A stretch of 64,000 bases of DNA from Eubacteriales Family XIII. Incertae Sedis bacterium (GTDB lineage Bacteria; Bacillota; Clostridia; Peptostreptococcales; Anaerovoracaceae). Below the pieces are notes generated by a model. That model had not been told where the DNA came from. It searched no databases and was given only the letters and a program-made list of their open reading frames with translations. The stretch lies in assembly GCA_031264295.1 (NCBI GenBank), contig JAISED010000057.1:37119-101118 (forward strand), given 5' to 3'. This document shows positions 35,563 to 45,292 of the stretch, piece by piece. Numbering within the stretch: the first letter of the stretch is position 1; every line of letters starts with the position of its first letter. The position numbers and the translations under genes are program-made.

Positions 35563-37314
35563 ATGATTTATAATGCGGCTGAGAGCGTAAAAAAGACTAT
35601 AGTGAGAAATGGCTTGATAGAAAAGGGTTCGCATGTTGTAGCAGGTCTCTCCGGCGGACCTGATTCAGTCTGTCTTTTTCATATACTGGCGGGCTTACGC
35701 TGTGAGATGGGCTTTGCGTTGTCGGCGGTGCACATGAATCATCATTTGAGACCGGGCGAAGCGGAAAAGGACGCGGAGTACGCAGAAGAGTTGTGCCGGG
35801 GACTCGGCGCGGGATTCTACGGCTTCGAAAAGGATGTGTCGTCGCTGGCCTCAGAGTGGGGGATGAGCGAGGAAGAGGCCGGGAGAATCGTGCGTTACGA
35901 CGCCTTCGACAGCGCCGCTAGGCAGATCGCGAAGGCTGAGGCTTTGCCTGACGATAAGGTGAGGGTGGCGGTGGCGCAGAACAGGAACGACCAGGCGGAA
36001 ACGGTACTTATGCGTTTGCTGAGAGGCTCAGGAACCGACGGGCTGGCGGCCATGCCGTACATCAGACACGGCGCCGGAGGTTTTGACATTATCAGGCCGC
36101 TGCTGGACACAGACAGACGGTGGATTGAAGCGTATTGCGCCATGGAAAAACTGACGCCGCGAAGGGATCATACAAATGATGAGGCTATCTACAGGCGGAA
36201 CAGGATAAGGCTAGAGTTGATACCCGCCCTGGAAAAGGACTATAACAGCAATATAGTGGAAACCCTCACGCGCCTTGCATCAAACGCTGCGGAGGATCGT
36301 GAATATTTCAACGCTATTACGGATGAATTGTTGAAAAAGCATGGTGTTTTGACAGATGATTGTGTTTCGGCGAAGGCCGGCGCGTTGGCGGAGCATGACG
36401 GTGAGAAACGATCGGTGAGAGCCGGCGGAACGTTGACGGAGACTGGTGTTTTGACGGAGGCCGGCGCGTTGGCGGAGCATGGCGGTGAGAAACGGCTGGA
36501 ATTTCCGCGTGAGATCGCTGCGGGCTTGCACCCCGCGCTGCGCCACAGATTGATCGTCAAGTGTTTTGAACATATTGGGCTTGTGCAAGATATTGAAGCC
36601 GCGCATCTGCGGGCGGCGGATCATATTATAGACGCAGCGGAGACCGGAAAAACCGTAGAATTCCCCGGAGGCTACAGGCTCGGACGGCGCTATGATAAGC
36701 TCGTGTTTCGCAGAGACGGCGGCGCAAAGAACCGCAGCGGGTTGGCGCCGTACGGCGGTAAGGCAGACCGCAGCGGCATTAATACCGGCGGCGGGGCGGG
36801 TGCGTCAGGCAGCAGGGCAGAATCGTATGGCGGTAAGACCGGCGGCGGGGTAGGTGCGTCCGGCCTTACATCGGGCTATGTGCTGGAACTATCCTCCATG
36901 CTTATGGGAGAAACAAAAATTATAAAGTTTGAGCAAAGCGGTCAAGCGGTATATATCTCATGTCTTTTCCGCGATGAATGGGATAAAAACGAAAAGGCGG
37001 TTTTCGCGCACAGACGCGCGGCGGTCTTTGATTATGACATGCTGGCGGATACAGCGGACTGCGTAGAGATAAGAAGCCGCTTGCCGGGCGACTGGATGCG
37101 GCCTGAAGGCATGCAGGGCAGAAAGAAGCTGCAAGACATGTTCGTGGACGCTAAATTGCCGGTTGAGCACAGGGACAAAACGGCGCTTGCAGCTGTCGGA
37201 AATGAAATCATCTGTATTCTCGCGAAAGGTAAATTTTACAGAAGAACGCAAAATTACCTCATAAACGAAAAAACAAAGCGTGTCTTCACGCTTGAATATG
37301 AGATACATGCGTGA
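35563..37314 (+). CDS. tilS: tRNA(Ile)-lysidine synthetase
   Basis: Modifies C34 of the minor isoleucine tRNA to lysidine so that it reads AUA. 583 residues, longer than the usual 430-470. The PP-loop SGGPDSVCL sits near residue 30, followed by the N-type ATPase domain (HMNHHLRPGEAEKDAEY, RNDQAETVLMRLLRGSG). The C-terminal domain (LPGDWMRPEGMQGRKKLQDMFVD) is intact. The excess length comes from two low-complexity inserts, near 262-308 (a 28-residue tandem duplication) and near 390-430 (Gly-rich). The upstream ribosome site is weak. ftsH follows, a common order in Bacillota. Confidence 0.94.
   Translation: MIYNAAESVKKTIVRNGLIEKGSHVVAGLSGGPDSVCLFHILAGLRCEMGFALSAVHMNHHLRPGEAEKDAEYAEELCRGLGAGFYGFEKDVSSLASEWGMSEEEAGRIVRYDAFDSAARQIAKAEALPDDKVRVAVAQNRNDQAETVLMRLLRGSGTDGLAAMPYIRHGAGGFDIIRPLLDTDRRWIEAYCAMEKLTPRRDHTNDEAIYRRNRIRLELIPALEKDYNSNIVETLTRLASNAAEDREYFNAITDELLKKHGVLTDDCVSAKAGALAEHDGEKRSVRAGGTLTETGVLTEAGALAEHGGEKRLEFPREIAAGLHPALRHRLIVKCFEHIGLVQDIEAAHLRAADHIIDAAETGKTVEFPGGYRLGRRYDKLVFRRDGGAKNRSGLAPYGGKADRSGINTGGGAGASGSRAESYGGKTGGGVGASGLTSGYVLELSSMLMGETKIIKFEQSGQAVYISCLFRDEWDKNEKAVFAHRRAAVFDYDMLADTADCVEIRSRLPGDWMRPEGMQGRKKLQDMFVDAKLPVEHRDKTALAAVGNEIICILAKGKFYRRTQNYLINEKTKRVFTLEYEIHA
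36374..36494. repeat. 84-bp period in-frame duplication inside tilS
   Basis: A 37-bp stretch (AGGCCGGCGCGTTGGCGGAG onward) at 36374-36410 recurs at 36458-36494 with one or two changes. The 84-bp spacing is 28 codons, so the frame is kept. Confidence 0.88.
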
Positions 37315-37396
37315 TATAATTACTATTTAACGGACATACAGTGCTGGTTTAATTTTTGTCGGCTTTGGGGGCAAACAGAAGGGAGTATTAAAGCCT

Positions 37397-39436
37397 TTGA
37401 ATAAAACTATTAGAAGTATAAGCATTTATTTGGTGTTACTTGCCATTGCTGTGGCGCTTGCTTGGATTTTAATGATGGGGACACAGCAAAAAGGACCTAC
37501 TACGATCACTATCTCTGAGCTGGTTGGCAAGCTCTCTCATGAGCAGGTCACCGAAATGACAGTAGATGGTCAGTATATAACCGGGGTTATGCAGCCCGGC
37601 AAGGAGGATTTCATCTGTTATGCGCCAAGCCTTGTTGAAATCAGCATTTTGGAAGAAAAATACATATTTCCGCAGATCGAAAACGGATCTATAGATTTTT
37701 CCGGCAGCAGACCGCGTGAGACGCCGTGGTTGCTGAGCGCTTTGCCGACCATCCTCATGATGGGACTCATCATATTTGTACTGTTTATATTTATGAATCA
37801 GAGCGGCAACGGCGGCAATAAAGTAATGGCCTTCGGCAAGAGCCGGGCGAAGCTCCATAAGGAGGGCGATCTCAAGAAGGTAACCTTCACGGATGTAGCG
37901 GGGCTGGAAGAGGAAAAAGAGGAGCTTGAGGAAATTGTTGACTTTCTCAAGAATCCCAAGAAATATAATGAGCTGGGCGCGAGGATTCCCCAAGGCATAT
38001 TGTTGGTCGGTCCTCCGGGCACAGGTAAGACGTATATCTCGAAGGCGGCGGCTGGAGAAGCCGGCGTGCCGTTCTTCAGCATAAGCGGTTCCGATTTTGT
38101 AGAAATGTTTGTGGGCGTTGGCGCATCAAGAGTCAGGGATCTGTTCGAACAGGCGAAGAAGAACAGCCCGTGCATAATCTTCATCGATGAGATCGATGCG
38201 GTAGGCAGAAAGCGCGGCGCTGGACTGGGCGGCGGTCACGACGAGAGAGAACAGACGCTGAACCAATTATTGGTCGAAATGGATGGATTTGGAGAGAACT
38301 CCGGCATAATCATTCTAGCGGCGACAAACAGACCCGACATATTGGATCCGGCGCTTTTGCGTCCGGGCAGGTTTGACAGGCAAGTGGTCATAGGCATACC
38401 GGATATAAAGGGAAGAGAGGCGATATTCAAGGTTCACTCAAAGAATAAGCCGCTTGACGCCGAGGTTAACCCCAAGGTACTTGCGCGGAGGACTCCGGGC
38501 TTTACCCCTGCGGATATAGAGAACATGCTCAACGAAGCGGCTCTGTTAGCCGCTAGGAGGAATGGCCGTAAGATTCGCATGGATGAGATCGAGGAAGCGA
38601 TAACAAAGGTGATCGCGGGTCCCGAGAAGCGCAGCCGGGTGATAAGCGAGGACGAACGCAAGTTGACGGCCTATCATGAAGCCGGTCACGCCATCGTCGC
38701 AAGAGCCCTCCCCAATACGGATCCCGTGCATCAGATAACGATTATACCGCGCGGGCGCGCCGGCGGATTTACGATGATATTGCCGAAAGAGGATAAGTAT
38801 TACACGACCAGAACGAAGATGGTAGAGAATATAGTTCATCTGCTGGGCGGGCGTGTAGCGGAAAAGCTCACATTGAACGATATAAGCACAGGAGCAAGCA
38901 ATGATATCTCGCGTGCGACGGAGATCGCCCGTGAGATGGTGACAAAATATGGGTTTAGTGACAAACTCGGCCCTGTGAATTACAGCTCTGCCGACGAGGT
39001 GTTTCTCGGCAAGGACTTCTCTACCAGAAAGAATTATTCTGAGGAAATCGCCTCGGAGATCGACGAGGAGATACGCGATATAATAGAGGAAGCTTATGCG
39101 AGCGCGGAGAGCATACTTATCGAATACTCTAAAGAATTGGAGATAATCGCCAAATCATTGCTGGAAGCGGAGACCTTGGATGGGGAGCAGTTTGAAGAAC
39201 TCTTCACCGGCAGGATGACTCCCGAACAGTTGATGGAGAAGATCGAACACGAAGAGAAGCAGATATCGGAGATGAATGCAAAGGAGGCGGCTGAAACTGA
39301 GATGCTGCTTTCGCTGCCGGAAGATGAAGATGAGATTGAGAATGAGGATGGAGATGGAGACACAAACGCACGCGAGGGGGGAACGACCCGTAAACCGGAG
39401 ACTTACGGAAATGAAGAAAGGCGTGCAATGAGGTAG
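37397..39436 (+). CDS. ftsH: ATP-dependent membrane zinc protease FtsH
   Basis: Degrades misassembled membrane and some soluble proteins. 679 residues starting at TTG 37397, 11 nt after AAGGGAG. Transmembrane helices lie at 9-27 and 112-133. The AAA+ domain has Walker A GPPGTGKT at 205-212, Walker [10 protein letters not shown] near 260-268 and the second region of homology RPGRFDRQ. The zinc protease motif HEAGH lies near 427. The C-terminal ~60 residues are acidic and variable. It lies downstream of tilS. Confidence 0.96.
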   Translation: MNKTIRSISIYLVLLAIAVALAWILMMGTQQKGPTTITISELVGKLSHEQVTEMTVDGQYITGVMQPGKEDFICYAPSLVEISILEEKYIFPQIENGSIDFSGSRPRETPWLLSALPTILMMGLIIFVLFIFMNQSGNGGNKVMAFGKSRAKLHKEGDLKKVTFTDVAGLEEEKEELEEIVDFLKNPKKYNELGARIPQGILLVGPPGTGKTYISKAAAGEAGVPFFSISGSDFVEMFVGVGASRVRDLFEQAKKNSPCIIFIDEIDAVGRKRGAGLGGGHDEREQTLNQLLVEMDGFGENSGIIILAATNRPDILDPALLRPGRFDRQVVIGIPDIKGREAIFKVHSKNKPLDAEVNPKVLARRTPGFTPADIENMLNEAALLAARRNGRKIRMDEIEEAITKVIAGPEKRSRVISEDERKLTAYHEAGHAIVARALPNTDPVHQITIIPRGRAGGFTMILPKEDKYYTTRTKMVENIVHLLGGRVAEKLTLNDISTGASNDISRATEIAREMVTKYGFSDKLGPVNYSSADEVFLGKDFSTRKNYSEEIASEIDEEIRDIIEEAYASAESILIEYSKELEIIAKSLLEAETLDGEQFEELFTGRMTPEQLMEKIEHEEKQISEMNAKEAAETEMLLSLPEDEDEIENEDGDGDTNAREGGTTRKPETYGNEERRAMR

Positions 39437-39460
39437 AGTAAACGAAATGGAGCATAGAGT

Positions 39461-41002
39461 ATGGACAAATTGACGGAACTGCGAGGAATGAAAGAAAAAA
39501 TTGCTATGGGCGGCGGTAAGGCGAGAATCGAGGCGCAGCACGCTCAGGATAAGCTGACCGCTAGAGAGAGGCTTGATGTACTTTTCGACGAAGGCAGCTT
39601 TGTCGAACTTGATGTATTTGTTTCGCACAGATGTAATAACTTCAGGATGGGCGATACGGTGCATCCGGGCGACGGAGTTGTTACGGGATACGGGATGGTG
39701 GACGGCAGACTGGTCTACGCCTTTGCTCAGGATTTTACCGTACTGGGCGGCTCACTGGGCGAGTATCACGCCGAGAAGATAGTAAAGGTTCAGAATATGG
39801 CGCTGAAAATGGGCGCTCCTATAGTCGGGCTTAACGACTCAGGCGGCGCCAGAATACAGGAGGGCGTGAACTCCCTTTCCGGTTTTGGCAAGATATTCTA
39901 CAATAATACAATTTCATCGGGTGTAATCCCGCAGATATCGGTCATTATGGGACCTTGCGCAGGCGGCGCTGTATACTCTCCTGCGATTACAGATTTCGTG
40001 TTCATGGTGGATAAGACCAGCCAGATGTTTATAACCGGACCGCAGGTTATAAAGACGGTGACGGGAGAGGAAATATCAGCGGAGGCGCTGGGCGGCGCGA
40101 TGACGCACAATTCAATCAGCGGCGTGGCGCACTTCATGGGCAGCGGGGATACGGATACACTGATGGCTGTAAGGGATCTGCTCAGCTATTTGCCGTCCAA
40201 CAACCTTGAAACGCCTCCATGCTGCGATACGGGAGACGAACCGAACCGCATGATACCTGAATTCAATGATATCATACCCGAAAGTCCCAACAAAGCATAT
40301 GATATCTATGATATAATCCGTATGATCGCGGACAACGGCATAATATACGATGTGATGCCGCATTACGCTAAAAATATTGTGACTTGTTTCATCAGACTCA
40401 ACGGAACGACTATAGGGGTGACTGCAAACCAGCCCAAGGTAGCGGCGGGCAGCTTGGATATAAATGCTTCTGACAAGGCGGCGAGATTCGTAAGGCGCTG
40501 CGACGCGTTTAATATTCCCTTGCTCACTATTGTGGACGTACCGGGATTCTTACCGGGTGTCGCTCAGGAGAACGGCGGGATAATAAGACACGGAGCGAAG
40601 TTGCTTTACGCCTTCTGTGAGGCGACTGTTCCGAAAGTTACGTTAATACTACGCAAGGCATATGGCGGGGCTTATATCGGCATGTGCAATAAAGAGCTTG
40701 GGGCAGATCTTGTGCTCGCTTGGCCGACCGCGCAGATAGCGGTGATGGGGGCGGAAGGCGCCGCCAATATTGTATTTAAAGGGGATATAAAGGATGCGGA
40801 TGATCCGATCGCGAAGCGTCGCGAGAAGGTAGCGGAGTATGAAGAGAAATTCAATAATCCGTACAGAGCAGCGGAAATGGGGTATGTAGAAGATGTGATC
40901 GAGCCGGCGTCGTCGCGCCGGAGGTTGATAAGCGCCTTCGACATGTTAGAATCAAAGAGGCATTCGCTGCCCGCAAAGAAGCATGGGAATATACCGCTTT
41001 AG
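39461..41002 (+). CDS. mmdA: Biotin-dependent carboxyltransferase (methylmalonyl-CoA decarboxylase alpha / acyl-CoA carboxylase beta type)
   Basis: 513 residues of crotonase-superfamily carboxyltransferase with two halves. Acyl-CoA site segments GLNDSGGARIQEGV and GPCAGGAVYSPAITDF lie near 127-175, and the biotin-side half has DVPGFLPG and KAYGGAYIGM near 350-405. It transfers CO2 between an acyl-CoA and carboxybiotin. The next genes encode a small OadG-like protein and a biotin carrier, the usual decarboxylase subunit set. The membrane beta subunit is not in the window, so decarboxylase versus carboxylase is left open. Confidence 0.9.
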   Translation: MDKLTELRGMKEKIAMGGGKARIEAQHAQDKLTARERLDVLFDEGSFVELDVFVSHRCNNFRMGDTVHPGDGVVTGYGMVDGRLVYAFAQDFTVLGGSLGEYHAEKIVKVQNMALKMGAPIVGLNDSGGARIQEGVNSLSGFGKIFYNNTISSGVIPQISVIMGPCAGGAVYSPAITDFVFMVDKTSQMFITGPQVIKTVTGEEISAEALGGAMTHNSISGVAHFMGSGDTDTLMAVRDLLSYLPSNNLETPPCCDTGDEPNRMIPEFNDIIPESPNKAYDIYDIIRMIADNGIIYDVMPHYAKNIVTCFIRLNGTTIGVTANQPKVAAGSLDINASDKAARFVRRCDAFNIPLLTIVDVPGFLPGVAQENGGIIRHGAKLLYAFCEATVPKVTLILRKAYGGAYIGMCNKELGADLVLAWPTAQIAVMGAEGAANIVFKGDIKDADDPIAKRREKVAEYEEKFNNPYRAAEMGYVEDVIEPASSRRRLISAFDMLESKRHSLPAKKHGNIPL

Positions 41003-41096
41003 ATACGGGCGCCAGATACGCAATTTCACCAAAAAGGGGGTTTTATAATCCCCGATTGTTCGCTAAGACCGCTTCGGCGGCGGAATGGAGTCAAAA

Positions 41097-41474
41097 ATGA
41101 GTACAAAGAATATCAACGAAATCACCTTGGCGCCGGATGGATACGGTGCGGCGGCCGCCGCCTATGACGATTACAGTATAGGCATGTCTGAAAACAGGAT
41201 AAGAATAGTCGGAGTTCCTGTATTCGTCGAAGATGAAACTGAAAGTGGAATTTATAGTCAAAACACCCCGCTGTTTGTAAGAGTATTGGACGCGGAAGGG
41301 CACGAGGTGAGAGAGACGAGGGTGTTAGCGGCGGTAACCGCTGCGGTTGCGGCGTTTGAAGCAGATAATGACAGGTGTGAAGTTGTAGTCAGGAAGATCA
41401 ACAGGATCGCGGGACCGCGGCTCGCGTGGAGTTCAGCGGGATTGCAGGAAGCGATCACCAGCAGACGTTACTAA
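41097..41474 (+). CDS. Small OadG/MmdD-like subunit without transmembrane helix (putative)
   Basis: 125 residues from ATG 41097 (GGAG 7 nt upstream). The C-terminal ~55 residues resemble the end of OadG/MmdD: an Ala-rich helix (LAAVTAAVAAFEA), then VVVRKINRI, and a final AWSSAGLQEAITSR. The family's N-terminal membrane helix is missing; residues 1-65 are soluble and not recognised. Position between carboxyltransferase and biotin carrier fits the delta-subunit slot. Assignment rests on the C-terminal pattern and context only. Confidence 0.5.
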   Translation: MSTKNINEITLAPDGYGAAAAAYDDYSIGMSENRIRIVGVPVFVEDETESGIYSQNTPLFVRVLDAEGHEVRETRVLAAVTAAVAAFEADNDRCEVVVRKINRIAGPRLAWSSAGLQEAITSRRY

Positions 41475-41577
41475 TACTGAGTTCAGTTTGAAATATAGCC
41501 CAAATAGGAGAACAGAACGTCCAGGCAGCTATGATCCAGACTGAGTTCGGTATAAGATTTAAAGGAACAATAATAAT

Positions 41578-42033
41578 ATGAAGAAATACAATGTAACAGT
41601 GAACGGAACGGCGTATCAGGTAGAGGTAGAAGAAGCGGGCGGGGGTCACGCCGCCCTGCAGGCGCTCCCGGTTCAGCATCCGACGAGCGCGCCGGCGCAG
41701 TTTACACCGCATCAGCCGCCGCCGCAGGCGGTCGTTCAGCCTACCGCGCCGGTTGCAGCGCCAGCCGCACCCGCCGCGAAGTCCGCGCCTGCTGCGAAAG
41801 CGGCGCCTTCCGGAGACGTCGTCACAGTGGATAGCCCTATGCCGGGTAAGATTATCAGCGTGAGTGTGACTCCGGGTCAAACGATTGAAGACGGAGAACC
41901 GCTTCTGATACTTGAAGCCATGAAGATGGAGAATGAAATATACTCGCCGACGGACGGCGTGATCGAGTCCGTCCGGGTAAGCAAAGGCGATTCAGTCAAT
42001 TCAGGTGATATTTTGATCACTATAAAATCATAA
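41578..42033 (+). CDS. Biotin carboxyl carrier protein
   Basis: 151 residues. It has a short N-terminal beta region, an Ala/Pro-rich flexible linker (about 35-78) and a C-terminal biotinyl domain (about 82-151) with the biotinylation site EAMKMEN near 118-124. It carries carboxybiotin for the neighbouring carboxyltransferase. The linker composition is typical of the gamma subunit of sodium-pump decarboxylases. AAAGGAA lies upstream. A bidirectional terminator follows. Confidence 0.93.
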   Translation: MKKYNVTVNGTAYQVEVEEAGGGHAALQALPVQHPTSAPAQFTPHQPPPQAVVQPTAPVAAPAAPAAKSAPAAKAAPSGDVVTVDSPMPGKIISVSVTPGQTIEDGEPLLILEAMKMENEIYSPTDGVIESVRVSKGDSVNSGDILITIKS

Positions 42034-42105
42034 GATTTCAAGGTCGCAAGATGATTGCCAGACCGCCGGATTGAACATCAGAACAAAAGATTAACTGGAG
42101 TACGA

Positions 42106-42171
42106 ATGAAACAGAAGCGCTTGACGTGCTTGTGACCGATGAAACAGAAGCGCTTGACGTGCTTGTGACCG
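42106..42171. repeat. 33-bp tandem duplication after the biotin carrier gene
   Basis: ATGAAACAGAAGCGCTTGAC starts at 42106 and again at 42139, and the two 33-bp units are nearly identical. One frame through it is open to 42207 but has no start codon or ribosome site. Confidence 0.9.
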
Positions 42172-42177
42172 ACGAAG

Positions 42178-42204
42178 AAAAGTGCAGACATTGTCTGCAC
42201 TTTT
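42178..42204. terminator. Bidirectional terminator, biotin carrier/amidase
   Basis: AAAAGTGCAGAC (42178-42189), loop ATT, GTCTGCACTTTT (42193-42204): a 12-bp perfect stem with T-runs on both strands, between converging genes. Confidence 0.88.
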
Positions 42205-42242
42205 GAGTTGTCCGCTGTCCTCAGGGGAGAACAATTCGACGA

Positions 42243-43826
42243 TCAGTCGATCCAGCTTACCCCGAAAAAGTTCAATATGCCTTTGGCGTCCATCACAGCG
42301 AGCCGCTCGCGAAAATCGTTTGATTTTAACAGCTGTATCTCGTCTTGGTTGGTGTAGAAACCGTGTTCGACAAGGACGGCGGGCATGTTGGCATTCGCTA
42401 TGACATAATACATCCCGGTTTTTATTCCGCGATCCGCAAGACCGCTGGCCGGTATAGCCGCGCTGTGTATGGCCTTCGCCAGTTGTTCTGAATAACTTCC
42501 CTTCTTATAGATGTATATTTCCCAGCCCTTGGTGCTTGTCCAGTCGTCGCCGTTGCCGAAGGCGTTGGCGTGTATGCTGACAAATATATCGGCGTCGGAT
42601 TCATTAGCGAACTTACAGCGGTCTGCGAGGGGAAGATCCTTGTCGTCGGGGGTTGTTATAAGCACCTCGACGCCATGCCTCTCAAGATGACTTTTTATCC
42701 GTTTGGCCATATCTCGGTTGAACTCATATTCCATAAGGGAATTGTCGGGGCTTTTCTTTCCTGCGGTCTCTGCCCCGTGTCCGGGGTCGAGGACTACAGA
42801 AAGCTTACCGTCAATGAGAGGGTTAAACACGAGGGTAGGCTTTGGAAAGTCGATATACATCACGGTTTGATCGGCGGAAAAGCTTATCACAGGATTTACG
42901 CTTTCACTTGTATTAAACACAAGGCGGGTTACGCTTGGCGTTTCAGATCCGTTTGACGCCGAGCCGTTTGCGCTGACTGCAGACTGCGTGCTGTTGTTTA
43001 CATTTGACGCCGAGCCTGCGGGCTGTGCGCCATTCCCGTTCACTGCGCTGTCCGTAGGCTGTGCGCCGTTCGCCGCTCGCCTGACGCTGATCTGCGACGC
43101 GCTGATATTACGTACAACGGATATTTCGCGATGCCATTCAAGTGAGGCAGTAGTCGTGTTCATAACGCCGCCGATCAGATCGACCGTAAAGCGATCCCAG
43201 TCGGCAAGGCTCGTGTAGTTATTCATAATGCCGGCGCCGGTTATTGTTACTTTGGAGCCGTTCTCCGAAGCGTCAATGCGAATACCGTTTATCAGGTAAT
43301 CTTCAGCGGCGACCTTATCTCTGGAGCTGTAGATATTCACGGTTCTGGCGGCGGCATCCCAGTTGACCGAGAAATTCAGGGACTCTGAGACGAATCTCAC
43401 CGGTATGAGAGTCCTGCCGTCAAGGATCTGAGCGGGGACGTCGAGGTAAGTCGCTCTGCCGTTCACAAAAGCAGTGGCGGAGTCTATGGTGAGCAATACG
43501 GATGTGTCCGCATATGTGATCGAGACTTGAGCGGGCTTCACACTGTCATTCCAAAGGACAGTTCCGCCCAGCGTTTCAAAGACCGCGCGAGCGGGAACCA
43601 GTGTTCTGTCGTTTATGATTACAGGAGGTACGTCGGTTCCGATCTGGACGCCGTCAATCTTCAAATAAACAAGGGATTCACCGCCGACGCCTGCAGCCGC
43701 GTAGCTGGGCGGAGCATAAGAAAGACTCACAAATATAATGATCGCCAAAGCCGATATAAAATATGTGAGGGGTTTTTTAAAAGTCCCCATGATGTTAACC
43801 CGCCTGTTTTTTCTGCTGATATCCAT
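42243..43826 (-). CDS. N-acetylmuramoyl-L-alanine amidase with stalk-type N-terminal domain
   Basis: Cleaves the amide bond between muramic acid and the peptide stem of peptidoglycan. 527 residues: signal peptide (about 14-43), copper-amine-oxidase-like N-domain (DRTLVPARAVFETLGG and DGRTLIPVRFVSESL, 50-165), an AMIN-like beta region, an Asn/Ser/Ala-rich linker with small repeats near 257-300, then an Amidase_3 domain. Zinc and catalytic residues are visible in LDPGHGAET, MEYEFN, SIHANAF and VEHGFYTN. GGAGGTG precedes ATG. It acts outside the cell. Confidence 0.93.
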   Translation of the reverse strand: MDISRKNRRVNIMGTFKKPLTYFISALAIIIFVSLSYAPPSYAAAGVGGESLVYLKIDGVQIGTDVPPVIINDRTLVPARAVFETLGGTVLWNDSVKPAQVSITYADTSVLLTIDSATAFVNGRATYLDVPAQILDGRTLIPVRFVSESLNFSVNWDAAARTVNIYSSRDKVAAEDYLINGIRIDASENGSKVTITGAGIMNNYTSLADWDRFTVDLIGGVMNTTTASLEWHREISVVRNISASQISVRRAANGAQPTDSAVNGNGAQPAGSASNVNNSTQSAVSANGSASNGSETPSVTRLVFNTSESVNPVISFSADQTVMYIDFPKPTLVFNPLIDGKLSVVLDPGHGAETAGKKSPDNSLMEYEFNRDMAKRIKSHLERHGVEVLITTPDDKDLPLADRCKFANESDADIFVSIHANAFGNGDDWTSTKGWEIYIYKKGSYSEQLAKAIHSAAIPASGLADRGIKTGMYYVIANANMPAVLVEHGFYTNQDEIQLLKSNDFRERLAVMDAKGILNFFGVSWID

Positions 43827-44169
43827 TTTGCACCTCCGAATCCGCCGCCTATTAAACCCGCTTCACAGCTAGACAGCCTAATAAGTCCAGCTTTACAGCC
43901 GAACCATACGATAAACGCGTATCCATAGCATATTGGATGCTGTACTATGTATACAATCCAATATGCTGGGTCAATTATAACATTAAAGCAGGCAGTTTCG
44001 ATGAGGGCAGTTCAAATTTAATATGATTTTAATCATAATCGTCCAGAGTTTAGGCAGATCAAGAATGGGTATGCGTCAAGTGACAATAAAATTGGCATCG
44101 ACAACGTGAAAATACTGCACAATATAAGGAGATTTAACCATGCCATTTACCATATGACGGAGGTCAACA

Positions 44170-44334
44170 ATGTATTTTGACTATGGCGACCGCGAAACCG
44201 AGTACCTGAAGCGCAAGGACAAGCGTCTTGGCGCAGCGATTGATTCCATCGGCCACATTAAGCGCGTGGTAGACGGCGACTTGTTTTCGTCCGTCGTTCA
44301 TAATATTGTCGGACAGCAGATCTTTGGGCGATAG
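44170..44334 (+). pseudogene. Remnant of DNA-3-methyladenine glycosylase II (AlkA-like)
   Basis: 54 codons from ATG with GGAGG 8 nt upstream, then TAG. The product ends VVHNIVGQQIFGR; with the earlier MYFDYGDRETEYLKRKDKRL and IGHIKRVVDGDLF it matches the N-terminal part of HhH-GPD DNA glycosylases up to the conserved VGQQI helix. The catalytic helix-hairpin-helix and Asp are missing. The remainder was probably deleted, since the following sequence does not continue the family in any frame I checked. Confidence 0.75.
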
Positions 44335-44381
44335 CGGGCGGCGCGATACCCGAAATGTGATGGAAGCATGATAATTTTTTC

Positions 44382-44410
44382 TTGTAATCCATTCCTCTAT
44401 CGGTTATACT
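44382..44410 (+). promoter_or_regulatory. Promoter of coaX operon
   Basis: TTGTAA (44382-44387), 17 bp, TATACT (44405-44410), 48 bp before the coaX start. It probably drives coaX-dus-greA-lysS. Confidence 0.7.
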
Positions 44411-44458
44411 ACCGTTATGGCTATTTACAGCGAAATTATCCGGGAGGGATGAACAGAT

Positions 44459-45292
44459 ATGTTACTCGCATTTGACGTGGGAAACACCAATATAGTGACG
44501 GGTGTTTTCAAGGACGGCAATCTGATTCAAAACTGGAGATTGGAAACCCACAACGATAAAAGCGCGGACGAATATGGCATGGTGATCAATCAACTCTTCG
44601 ATTATGAAGGGCTGGACGCCAATGCGATAAGTGACGTGATTATTTCTACAGTTGTGCCGTCTACACTTTACACACTACAGCATCTTTCGATGAAATATTT
44701 TAACAAACGTCCTCTGGTAATAGGACCGGGCATAAAAACCGGCCTGGTAGTAAAATATGATAATCCCAAGCAGGTCGGTTCCGACAGAATAGTGAACGCG
44801 GTGGCGGCTCTGTCGAAATACGGTGGGCCGCTCATCATCGTGGATCTGGGCACGGCGACTACGTTTTGCGCGGTCTCTGAAAAATGGGAATATTTAGGAG
44901 GCAGCATTGCCCCGGGTCTTAAAATTTCATCAAACGCACTCTTTGAAAAAACCGCGAAACTGCCCCGCGTCGATCTTGAAGAACCGGGACATGTGATATG
45001 CAGGAATACGATCGAGAGTATGCAGTCCGGCTTGGTTTATGGACACATGGGCATGGTGGAATACATAATCAAAAAAATGAAGCGTGAGCTTGCAGAGTAT
45101 GCCCCTTCTGAAAAACCCGTAAGGGTCATCGCGACGGGGGGCATAGCCAGCATGATAGATAACGGCATTGATTGCATTGATATCGTCGATAAACAGCTGA
45201 CGCTTGAGGGATTGCAGTTCATATACGAAAAGAATAAGCTGTCGAAGGAAAACGGCAGGAGCACGGCCAAGCTTGATGTAGAGGGCTTGTAA
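44459..45292 (+). CDS. coaX: Type III pantothenate kinase
   Basis: Phosphorylates pantothenate, the first step of coenzyme A synthesis. 277 residues, ASKHA fold: LLAFDVGNTNIVTGVF at 2-17, a GPGIKTGLVVKYDNPKQVGSDR segment near 90-112 (pantothenate site), DLGTATTF near 129, and a C-terminal ATGGIA. GGGAGGG precedes ATG. Its stop overlaps the dus start by one base. CoaX-Dus-GreA-LysS is a familiar Bacillota order. Confidence 0.95.
   Translation: MLLAFDVGNTNIVTGVFKDGNLIQNWRLETHNDKSADEYGMVINQLFDYEGLDANAISDVIISTVVPSTLYTLQHLSMKYFNKRPLVIGPGIKTGLVVKYDNPKQVGSDRIVNAVAALSKYGGPLIIVDLGTATTFCAVSEKWEYLGGSIAPGLKISSNALFEKTAKLPRVDLEEPGHVICRNTIESMQSGLVYGHMGMVEYIIKKMKRELAEYAPSEKPVRVIATGGIASMIDNGIDCIDIVDKQLTLEGLQFIYEKNKLSKENGRSTAKLDVEGL

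Larger units (their letters stand above)
43827..44458. other. Intergenic region with a gene remnant
   Basis: 632 bp with no intact gene. It contains the start of a DNA glycosylase gene (44170-44334) and the coaX promoter (44382-44410). The AT-rich stretch 43930-44150 shows nothing I recognise. Confidence 0.7.

Noticed and set aside
42094..42207. Small coding gene after the biotin carrier
   Set aside because: Open frame with a duplicated segment but no start codon or ribosome site, ending in the terminator stem.
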